A DNA stretch of 64,000 nt from JAUIET01 sp045105115 (GTDB lineage: Bacteria; Pseudomonadota; Gammaproteobacteria; Pseudomonadales; JAUIET01), in the NCBI GenBank assembly GCA_045105115.1, contig JBGCDE010000054.1:1-64000 (forward strand), given 5' to 3'. The notes beneath the pieces were generated by a model, which was not told where the DNA came from, did not search any database, and was given only the letters and a program-made list of their open reading frames with translations. The number at the start of each line of letters is the position of its first letter. Position 1 is the first letter of the stretch. Of the stretch, positions 53,152 through 60,734 are shown piece after piece. The translations under genes were made by a program, and so were the position numbers.

Positions 53152-55029
53152 CTATCGGCGACTAAAAAGATTCTGAGCGAACGTTCGAATACGTGAATTC
53201 TTGTTTTTCGATTTTTGATTATCGACCGCAATACCATTTGACGCATCGCCTTGTTCAGAGCCGTATTGTTTTGCGATCTGCGAAATCGTTTGCAATGCCA
53301 TCGCAGAAAGAGGTATGTCCATGTTCATTTCAGTTTTGGCTCGCTGAATAAGATCGGCAGCCATCATGGAGTTGCCTCCCACATCAAAAAAGCCATCATC
53401 GAGGTTGATATGATCCAAGCCGATCAGTTCTCTGAGAGTAGTAAGCAACCATTGTTCGCTTGCATTTCCCGATGTGGCTCTGTGCGCGTCAATTTGTTGA
53501 GCCTGTGAGTAAGCAGGCTTTGGTAAAGAATCGCGATTGATTTTTCCATTCAGTGTGGTCGGTATAGAGTCTATTGGAATAAGATGCTGCGGAATCATAT
53601 ACGCGGGTAGGAATTTCCGAAGGTGTTTGCGCATCTCTACAACGGAAAGTTCAGCGCCATCTTTAAATACGACATAGGCGACAAGACGTTGGTCGCCTGG
53701 CCTGTCTTCTCTGACGGTCGCCACGCACTGATGAACAACTTCGAGTCCATTCATATGTGTTTCAATCTCACCAAGCTCAATTCGAAAGCCACGAATTTTG
53801 ACTTGACTGTCAATGCGACCTTTTACTTCGATTTGTCCATCGCTAGTCCATTGTGCGAGATCGCCAGTTCTATACATGATGGCGTGCGTCGGTGAGAACG
53901 GGTCGTGAACAAACGCCTTCGCCGTTAGATCCGCTTGTTCGAAATATCCATTGCTGACGCCTAAGCCGCCAATATTGAGTTCACCCGCGACACCGGGCGC
54001 GCAGGGTCTGCCCTCATCATCAAGCACATAACACTGAGTATTTGCGATAGGTTTTCCCACTGTAATCTTTGCTTGGTCCACCGTTAGCTCTCCACAAGTA
54101 GACCAGATGGTTGTTTCTGTAGGACCGTACATATTCCAAAGTGCTGATACTCGCTGTAGAAGCGGGGTTTTCAGGTCGGCGGGAAATGCTTCTCCACCAC
54201 ATAAGGCTTTCAGAGAGTGGTCACCCTCCCAGCCTGAAGCTAGCAGCAGCCGCCAAGTACCTGGCGTGGCTTGCATTACGGTTACTGAATGCTCAGACAT
54301 GAGTTGCGACAGTCTCGTACCTTCTGAAGCGTCGGTCGCATTCGCCAGCACGGTGGTTCCACCAACAACCAGTGGTAAAAACAGTTCTAGTACTGAAATG
54401 TCAAATGACAAGGTGGTTATAGCGAGTAACACATCGTCTGCATCCAGCCCCGGAGTTTCGGCCATGCTCTGTAAGAAATTGACTACTGCAGAATGAGGCA
54501 CCTGAACCCCTTTAGGGTTGCCTGTAGAGCCGGAGGTGAAGATAACATAGGCCAAATCACTGCCGCGAATAACATGGTCTGGTCGACTTACACTTTGTTG
54601 CTTAAGCTGAACATCGATAGTGTCAATGCAAGTGATTTCCGCAGCGGTATCTGGCAAGCCATCGATAAATTCTTGCTCGGTAAACAGAAACTTTGCCTTG
54701 CTTGCATCCAACATGTACTTGAGTCGGCTGGATGGGTAGATAACATCCAAGGGAACATAGGCAGCGCCAGCACGCATTACTCCGATCAATACGGGCAGCC
54801 ATTGACAGCTTCGCGACAAACAAACAGCAACTAGATCGCCAATTTTAAAACCTTGTCCGAGTAAGTAATGCGCATAACGATTGCTCAACTCATCCAATTC
54901 GCGATAGTTCAGAGTCTCTTTGCCGCTCGCAACCGCCAGTTTTTCTGGTCTTTGCCGAATCTGCGTATCAATTAGATCGAGAAAATTGTCCTTAACTGGA
55001 AAATCTCGGTCCGTTGTATTCCAGCTCAT
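53152..55029 (-). CDS. Stand-alone adenylation-carrier (A-T) didomain protein
   Basis: Activates an acid as AMP ester and loads it on its own carrier domain. In 625 residues the adenylation domain has A3 YVIFTSGSTGNPKGV (161-175), A5 NMYGPTETTIW (299-309), A8 VKIRGFRIELGEIE and Lys496 of A10 (NGKINRD). The carrier domain has DGFFDVGGNSMMAADLI with the phosphopantetheine Ser554. Pocket residues read D-I-L-Q-L-G-M-I-W-K (Asp210 present), so an amino acid is expected, and the code resembles glycine-type codes as recalled. There is no condensation or thioesterase domain. XrtA loci usually have a separate ligase and carrier protein; here they are fused. Probably supplies an aminoacyl group to the polysaccharide. 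Confidence 0.88.
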   Translation of the reverse strand: MSWNTTDRDFPVKDNFLDLIDTQIRQRPEKLAVASGKETLNYRELDELSNRYAHYLLGQGFKIGDLVAVCLSRSCQWLPVLIGVMRAGAAYVPLDVIYPSSRLKYMLDASKAKFLFTEQEFIDGLPDTAAEITCIDTIDVQLKQQSVSRPDHVIRGSDLAYVIFTSGSTGNPKGVQVPHSAVVNFLQSMAETPGLDADDVLLAITTLSFDISVLELFLPLVVGGTTVLANATDASEGTRLSQLMSEHSVTVMQATPGTWRLLLASGWEGDHSLKALCGGEAFPADLKTPLLQRVSALWNMYGPTETTIWSTCGELTVDQAKITVGKPIANTQCYVLDDEGRPCAPGVAGELNIGGLGVSNGYFEQADLTAKAFVHDPFSPTHAIMYRTGDLAQWTSDGQIEVKGRIDSQVKIRGFRIELGEIETHMNGLEVVHQCVATVREDRPGDQRLVAYVVFKDGAELSVVEMRKHLRKFLPAYMIPQHLIPIDSIPTTLNGKINRDSLPKPAYSQAQQIDAHRATSGNASEQWLLTTLRELIGLDHINLDDGFFDVGGNSMMAADLIQRAKTEMNMDIPLSAMALQTISQIAKQYGSEQGDASNGIAVDNQKSKNKNSRIRTFAQNLFSRR

Positions 55030-55352
55030 TAAATTCGTACCTTTTGACGTGTCAATCTACTGCTCGTCACTTTAGTGTTTATTGCAAAAAGGCGTGAGAG
55101 ATCAGGTCTGTGTAAGCAGCATCCCGCCTAATCTATAAAGGGTAGTTAAGCTGATCCAAATTAACAACGCTCCGGCGCTGAATTGCTACCGCTTATCCTT
55201 TGTTATTGCTACAAATAATGGCTTGCGTAGTAGCATTGTAAACACTAGAAAACGCGACTGATTGGAGCTGTCACTTGCTTGCGAACACCTATCAATGCGT
55301 CTAGTCTGAAGAGATATATAGGTCGTCAGGTAGACGATTACAGAAAGCCCTT
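55030..55352. other. Divergent intergenic region, A-T didomain gene / GNAT-like gene
   Basis: This 323-bp gap has no gene. Near the minus-strand start is an inverted repeat TTGAC-N2-GTCAA (55044-55055), a possible operator. Toward the plus-strand gene, TTGCGA (55279-55284) and TAGTCT (55302-55307) at 17-base spacing are a modest promoter candidate. Nothing else stands out. Confidence 0.4.
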
Positions 55353-56048
55353 ATGCTTAAGAAAAACGTAAAACGATTACAAAATCTGTTTCATGATTTT
55401 GTATACCAGGAATTTGAAGAGGTTGTCTTTCGAAAAGCGCTGGCTGCCGAGAGCTTTAAAGTCAAGAATTCGGAGGTTCGCGCAGTAGAAGGTGATGCCC
55501 GACAGATTGACGATTTTTTGGCATCCGACTCTTATCTGAAACGTTACAGGTCGCGAGCTACAAATTACCTCCAGAATAATTTTCGCGTCACTATGGCGAT
55601 GCTGAATAACAAACCGATTGGGTTTGTCTGGTGGACAGATTCGCAAGCAGAAGCCCCCGAATGTGTTCATCCGCATGTCGAACGATTTGGTATCGAATTG
55701 GGCGAAAAAGAGGTTTACGGATTCGATCTACAAATATTGCCGCAGAATCAAGGTGATAATGTAGCGGGTGACTTTTTTCATTTGTACAAGATGCAGTTGC
55801 TGTCAATGGGGTATCAGACGGTCTGGGGTTGCGCAGAGAAAGACAATCTGCCGGCTATGTGGCTGCATCGTATGCAAAGACACGAGGTAGTAAGAACTAT
55901 TACGTCGCAAAAAATTCTGGGTCGCTTTTTGCGAAGTGATCTTAACGGTGGTGCTTGGTATCTGAAGAACTCAGCCACCGATCAACACCATATTGATTTT
56001 AGGCGCATCTCTCACGTGGCTAACACTGAAAGTGCTGCTACAAACTGA
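55353..56048 (+). CDS. GNAT-like acyltransferase
   Basis: The 231-residue product has a GNAT-like layout: MAMLNNKPIGFVWW (beta strands 2-4, about residues 80-93), YGFDLQILPQNQGDNVAGDF with the acyl-CoA loop replaced by NQGDNVAG, then YQTVWGCAEKDNLPAMWLHR with the conserved Asn before the last helix. The substrate is not visible. Standing divergent to the A-T didomain gene, it could move the activated aminoacyl group from the carrier to a sugar, in place of the FemAB-type proteins seen in other XrtA loci. That role is inference. Confidence 0.6.
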   Translation: MLKKNVKRLQNLFHDFVYQEFEEVVFRKALAAESFKVKNSEVRAVEGDARQIDDFLASDSYLKRYRSRATNYLQNNFRVTMAMLNNKPIGFVWWTDSQAEAPECVHPHVERFGIELGEKEVYGFDLQILPQNQGDNVAGDFFHLYKMQLLSMGYQTVWGCAEKDNLPAMWLHRMQRHEVVRTITSQKILGRFLRSDLNGGAWYLKNSATDQHHIDFRRISHVANTESAATN

Positions 56049-56067
56049 AAGTTAAGGAATCAGGATA

Positions 56068-57099
56068 ATGGCTAAAGTTCACTCGGATGAAGAAGTATGC
56101 AAGTTTCTTCAGGCCCTCACTGCACCCGATTCGATTGCGAAGCATGATCAGGCCGACGGTTGGTTCAACAAGTACTCAGGCAGTTTGCATGACCCAGAAG
56201 CGGCCGCGAAGTATGTTCGCGGTCTGCGCAATACGCTCAAATTAGGCGCCAACGAAAACCTCGCTGGTAAGGCCGTTCTGGATGTTGGCAGTGGTTTTGG
56301 TATGGCGTGTGTTGTCATGCGTTTGTGGGGTGCCGAACGGGTTGAAGGGATTGATACGTTTCTTCCAATGGTTCAGACAACTCAAAGCTACAGCTCGGTT
56401 ACTCCGGGGTTAGAGGGAATGGTATTCCAGACTGGTCTTTCATATGCGTTGCCGCATGAAGATCAAAGCTTCGATATTGTGCTGAACTTTGAAGCCTTGT
56501 CGCATTTCGTTAACCAGGAACAATCGCTTGCGGAAGCCGTGCGCGTTCTGAAAACCGGCGGTCGATATGTCATCGCTGATGATAACAATGGCGCCAACGC
56601 GGGTATTGTTCAAGAGAACAGAGAAATATGGGAAAGATTTGAAAATGGACCAACAGGTGAAATACATGGTCACAGAGCCAAGCTTGCATACGTAGATTCC
56701 AGAGAACAGATTTTGCAAGAGGCCTACCCCGATTTGCCGGCAGAGAAAGCGAAGGAGCTAGCGGTTAACACTGCTTATATGCTCAAGCAAGACGTGATAG
56801 ATGCAGGAAAACGTTTTTTAGAGAGTGGAGAGCTACCATCATCCAAATTTCAATCTGATCGCTGTCCGGTTGAACCGCATGCGGGCCAGTTTATGGAAAA
56901 TCTCATAGATCCGAGAGAGCTCAGCAGCACCTTGGAAGGCTTGGGTTGCGAATGCGATACGGTGGCCTATTTTGGCGGTGATGGTAAGGGTGGCTTGATA
57001 AAGCTGGTGAATGGCGCGCTAAACACGTTTGTTCCCGGTCCGCTCTTGATTCAAAAATCACCAGGTTTCAAGGTATATGCCAAACGGATCAGAGCATAA
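56068..57099 (+). CDS. Class I SAM-dependent methyltransferase
   Basis: The 343-residue product has motif I VLDVGSGFGMACVVMRLWG (near residues 71-89), an acidic motif II (VEGIDTF), motif IV SFDIVLNFEALSHF near 135 and motif post-I/V RVLKTGGRYVIADD near 155. It should methylate a small molecule or sugar; the closest known groups are ubiquinone/sugar methyltransferases. It is 19 bp after the GNAT-like gene, so both likely modify the same polymer. Confidence 0.85.
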   Translation: MAKVHSDEEVCKFLQALTAPDSIAKHDQADGWFNKYSGSLHDPEAAAKYVRGLRNTLKLGANENLAGKAVLDVGSGFGMACVVMRLWGAERVEGIDTFLPMVQTTQSYSSVTPGLEGMVFQTGLSYALPHEDQSFDIVLNFEALSHFVNQEQSLAEAVRVLKTGGRYVIADDNNGANAGIVQENREIWERFENGPTGEIHGHRAKLAYVDSREQILQEAYPDLPAEKAKELAVNTAYMLKQDVIDAGKRFLESGELPSSKFQSDRCPVEPHAGQFMENLIDPRELSSTLEGLGCECDTVAYFGGDGKGGLIKLVNGALNTFVPGPLLIQKSPGFKVYAKRIRA

Positions 57100-57277
57100 T
57101 TCCTCTTTCTTCCATGCATCATCCGGCTGTACTCAATGGTCAAGAAATTGGCAATTTCGATCTGCTGAAGTAATTAACTTCAAGTCTACTGATTCAATTG
57201 ATATTTTGCTGGTAACGCTATCGATTCCAGTAAGTTGCTGCCGTTTATCTGAGAGTAATGCTCTAAACGCTGCTGTA

Positions 57278-57306
57278 TTAACGCTATTTTGAGTCTCTAT
57301 TATACT
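57278..57306 (+). promoter_or_regulatory. Promoter candidate before the GT2 gene
   Basis: TTAACG (57278-57283) and TATACT (57301-57306) are 17 bases apart in the 283-bp gap after the methyltransferase gene. The remainder of that gap shows only short palindromes (GAAATT/AATTTC near 57145 and TGAAGT/ACTTCA near 57167). Confidence 0.55.
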
Positions 57307-57382
57307 CAGAAGATAACGTTTTACTCTTGCAAGCATTTGATGCGTGGATTTTCGAAAATAACAGTTTCTGTAGGCCTTTGAC

Positions 57383-58567
57383 GTGGAATTACTCTTTCTA
57401 CTGAGTGTTGCAGTTGTGCTGTATATGTTCATCGGCTACCCGCTGCTGCTTGCCTTGCTTGCTCCGGTGACCGCAATTAGAAAAGCAGTCAGTGGCAAGC
57501 CACCAAAGACTGAATTGCACGACTTCCCTTTGGTCAGCGTCGTGATTGCGGCGCACAACGAGGAGAATAGCATTGTGCGACGGATGCAAAATTTGCTCTC
57601 ACAAAGTTATCCAATGAACAAGGTTCAGTTTATTGTCGGGCTTGATGGGTGCAGCGACAGTACTAAAGTGAAGCTTGAGTCTCAACGCGAGAATATCGAA
57701 AATGAAGGTGCGACACTAAAAATTATAGAGTTCGCTGATAGAAGTGGAAAGCCCACAGTATTAAATGCAGCTATTGGTCATTGCGAACACGATATTGTTG
57801 TGTTTGCTGACGTGCGACAAACCTATGCTTCAAATGCACTTAGGAATCTCATCAAACATTTTGCTGATGAACGAATAGGTGCTGTGAGCGGTGAGCTGTT
57901 TTTAGAAGAACCTACAGATCGCCACGGGGTTGCCGAAGCGGGTGCGTACTGGCGCTACGAGAAGCTGATTCGAAAGCTTGAATCAAAGTATCATTCAACA
58001 ATTGGCGCGACTGGTGCGATCTATGCAATCAGAAAACCCTTGTATCAGGAAATTCCAGTTCGCACGTTGATTGATGATGTGGTCATACCAATGCAAATAT
58101 GCATGCAAGGTCATCAAGTCAAGTTTGCTGGGGATGCCCACGCTTATGATGTAGCGCCATCAGACAGTAATCGTGAATGGTTTCGAAAAGTGAGAACGCT
58201 TGCTGGAAATTGGCAACTGCTGTCAATACGCCCCAATTTTTTCAATCCGATCAAAAACCCTGTCTGGCTTCAGTTTATGTCGCACAAAATGTTACGACTG
58301 ACGTTGCCGTTTTGTTTGCTGACTGCGCTATTTAGCAGTTATCTGATGATAGATCAGCAATTTTTTGCAACTGCGTTTATGTTGCAATGCCTGCTCTACG
58401 CAATTGGCTGTGCCTCCTTCTTCTTTGATCGCTTACGACAGCTCCGAATTCCGGGGCTTATTTACTTTTTTTGTATACTCAACGCCGCGATAGTTGTTGG
58501 CTTTTATCGCTTAGCTAGCGGCAAGAAAGAAGGGCTCTGGACCTTCGCCTATAAGACTGGTTCTTGA
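57383..58567 (+). CDS. Glycosyltransferase family 2, membrane-bound
   Basis: The 394-residue product has an N-terminal membrane helix (2-25), a GT-A domain with VSVVIAAHNEENSI near 50, LDGCSDST near 89, VVFADVRQTYA near 139 as the DxD-like site, and DDVVIPMQICMQGHQV near 232. The element REWFRKVRTLAGN near 270 replaces the Q/RxxRW of processive enzymes. Three hydrophobic segments follow near 305-375. It starts at GTG 57383. It may extend or branch the polymer. Confidence 0.87.
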   Translation: MELLFLLSVAVVLYMFIGYPLLLALLAPVTAIRKAVSGKPPKTELHDFPLVSVVIAAHNEENSIVRRMQNLLSQSYPMNKVQFIVGLDGCSDSTKVKLESQRENIENEGATLKIIEFADRSGKPTVLNAAIGHCEHDIVVFADVRQTYASNALRNLIKHFADERIGAVSGELFLEEPTDRHGVAEAGAYWRYEKLIRKLESKYHSTIGATGAIYAIRKPLYQEIPVRTLIDDVVIPMQICMQGHQVKFAGDAHAYDVAPSDSNREWFRKVRTLAGNWQLLSIRPNFFNPIKNPVWLQFMSHKMLRLTLPFCLLTALFSSYLMIDQQFFATAFMLQCLLYAIGCASFFFDRLRQLRIPGLIYFFCILNAAIVVGFYRLASGKKEGLWTFAYKTGS

Positions 58568-58576
58568 GTTAGAAGC

Positions 58577-59356
58577 GTGTCAATTCCCGTCCTGATGTAT
58601 CACGCCATTGGTTCTGGCTCATCGAGTACTCAGCAATACGATGATGCTGATTTCGTTGTTTCAGAAAACAATTTCAAGGCGCAGCTCAGCTATCTGAAAG
58701 ACAATGGTTTTTCCAGTTGCCGACTGGATGATGTACCGTCTTTGCTACTTGCTACGAATCGCAAGGTGATTATTAGCTTTGATGATGGTCACGCCAGTGA
58801 CGTGAGCATCGCTTTGCCCCTATTACAAGAATATGGCTTTAGCGCAGAGTTTTTCTTCACAAGCAATTGGATAGGCCAAGAAGGTTATGTGGATGAGGAA
58901 GGCATTCGTGCATTGCATAGCGCAGGCATGGGTATAGGTAGCCATGGGGTCACTCATCAGTTCTTTAATGACTTTTCTTTCAGCGCAGCCGAAGATGAGC
59001 TTGTGCGCTCAACCGAAAGCTTGTCGAACATAATCAGCGCCCCGGTTGACCGCTTTTCAGCGCCAGGTGGAAGATTGCCAGACGAGCTCGAGAAACTAAT
59101 GGCGTTGTGCGGTATCAAATATGTTTGTACATCCGAAATAGATACATGCAATAGCAATAACTTCCCACTCGAGGTTCCGCGAATCGCGATTCGTAATGAC
59201 ACATCAATCGAACTATTTGAAAAAATAGTGAATGCAGACGCCGCATACTACCGCCGTCATCAAGTCAGAAAATCCGCATTGGTTTTGTTACGAACTGTAC
59301 TGGGTAATCAGCGATACATGAATATGCGTGAAAAACTACTGCAGTTAAGACCCTGA
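58577..59356 (+). CDS. Polysaccharide deacetylase (NodB domain)
   Basis: The 259-residue product begins MSIPVLMYHAIGSG. It shows the NodB motifs IISFDDGHASD (metal DD near residues 69-70), FFFTSNWIG, IGSHGVTHQFFND with the SHxxxH pair, and FSAPGGRLPDEL. No signal peptide is seen. The start is GTG 58577, nine bases after the GT2 gene, indicating cotranscription. It converges on the prsR-like gene. Confidence 0.87.
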   Translation: MSIPVLMYHAIGSGSSSTQQYDDADFVVSENNFKAQLSYLKDNGFSSCRLDDVPSLLLATNRKVIISFDDGHASDVSIALPLLQEYGFSAEFFFTSNWIGQEGYVDEEGIRALHSAGMGIGSHGVTHQFFNDFSFSAAEDELVRSTESLSNIISAPVDRFSAPGGRLPDELEKLMALCGIKYVCTSEIDTCNSNNFPLEVPRIAIRNDTSIELFEKIVNADAAYYRRHQVRKSALVLLRTVLGNQRYMNMREKLLQLRP

Positions 59357-59378
59357 GTATTGGTAAATAACCGAACTA

Positions 59379-60734
59379 TTAATCCTCCAGATCCAGTTCG
59401 TATTTTTTTACCAGGTCATACAGCGTCGGGCGAGTTATTCCAAGTAACTTGGCCGCGGCAGAGACGTTACCGTTCGCCGTTGCGAGCGCTCCATTAATCG
59501 CTTTCACTTCAGCTTCTTGTCGTACTTGTCGTAAATTGAGTATTTGCTCTTCTCCAACACTCAAACCAAGGTCTTGCGCGCTAATCTTATTATCATCTGT
59601 CATGATAACCGCTCGCTTTACTTTGTTCTCAAGCTCGCGGATATTTCCTGGCCAGCCATAGTTTTCTACTGCGATAGCGGCATCAGCAGCGAGGCCCTTG
59701 ATTTTACGTTTTTGTTCAGCATTGTATTTGCTGACCAAATGTCTCGCTAGCAACACAGTGTCTGATCCGCGTTCACGCAAAGGCGGTAATTCAATAATCA
59801 TTTCGCTGATGCGGTAAAATAGGTCTTCACGAAAAGTCCCTTCACCAACCATAGTTTCTAAATCCTTATTGGTTGCGCATAGCACTCTGACATCTACTGG
59901 AATTTCATCTCTGCCGCCAACGCGCTCGATCACCCTTTCCTGCAAAAAGCGCAGTAGTTTAGCTTGCAATGCCAAAGGCATATCGCCAATTTCATCTAGA
60001 AATAGTGTGCCATTACCCGCTACTTCTACCTTTCCTAGAGTGCGTTTTGCAGCGCCAGTAAAAGCGCCTTTCTCATATCCAAATAGCTCACTTTCCATGA
60101 GATTTTCCGGCACAGCTGCACAGTTGATTGCAACAAAACGCCCATCACGGTTTTCGCTCAGATTATGGATGGCTCGTGCAAACACCTCCTTGCCTGTGCC
60201 ACTTTCACCCAGAACCAAACAGGTGACTTGTGTAGGTGCAATTTTCTCCACCGTACGACAGACTTCCAACATGTTCGGCGCGGAAGCGATGATTCCATCG
60301 AGTGGCGATTTAGCTTGTGCCGCCAGATTTCTATTCTGAAGTTCGAGATCGTGCATCTGAAACGCACGCTGCACAATCAAATCCAAAACTTCCGTATTGA
60401 CCGGTTTTTCGTAAAAGTCGTAGGCACCAATTGAGACAGCGCGTACTGCATTCTCATAGTCATGATTGCCGGTGACGACAATGACCTTGGTGTAAGGCGC
60501 CAGACGCAGTATTTCGTCCAATGCCATGAAGCCCTCTTCGACTCCTTCATCATCTGGCGGTAAGCCTAGATCCTGTAAGACAACTTCCGGTTCATGCTTG
60601 CGTAGTTCAGCGATAGCCGCCTCGCGGTCACCGGCAATGATCACTTCGTATTGATCAAAGTGCCAGCGTAATTGACTTTGCAGTCCAAGATCGTCTTCGA
60701 CGATCAGTAGCGTTTTTTTCTCATTATCCGACAT
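59379..60734 (-). CDS. prsR: PrsR-type sigma-54 response regulator
   Basis: An NtrC-class activator of exopolysaccharide and PEP-CTERM genes (TIGR02915 as recalled). In 451 residues: a receiver domain with Asp55 (VVLQDLGLPP), an AAA+ domain with Walker A GESGTGKE (176-183), the sigma-54 contact loop GAFTGA (223-228), Walker B TLFLDEIGD (243-251), and a Fis-type helix-turn-helix at the end (NVSAAAKLLGITRPTLYDLV). It overlaps the kinase gene by 11 bases. It probably acts with RpoN on promoters of this locus or elsewhere. Confidence 0.92.
   Translation of the reverse strand: MSDNEKKTLLIVEDDLGLQSQLRWHFDQYEVIIAGDREAAIAELRKHEPEVVLQDLGLPPDDEGVEEGFMALDEILRLAPYTKVIVVTGNHDYENAVRAVSIGAYDFYEKPVNTEVLDLIVQRAFQMHDLELQNRNLAAQAKSPLDGIIASAPNMLEVCRTVEKIAPTQVTCLVLGESGTGKEVFARAIHNLSENRDGRFVAINCAAVPENLMESELFGYEKGAFTGAAKRTLGKVEVAGNGTLFLDEIGDMPLALQAKLLRFLQERVIERVGGRDEIPVDVRVLCATNKDLETMVGEGTFREDLFYRISEMIIELPPLRERGSDTVLLARHLVSKYNAEQKRKIKGLAADAAIAVENYGWPGNIRELENKVKRAVIMTDDNKISAQDLGLSVGEEQILNLRQVRQEAEVKAINGALATANGNVSAAAKLLGITRPTLYDLVKKYELDLED

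Noticed and set aside
57077..57432. Small open frames after the methyltransferase gene
   Set aside because: Both strands give frames with no family features; the region contains a promoter candidate for the GT2 gene instead.
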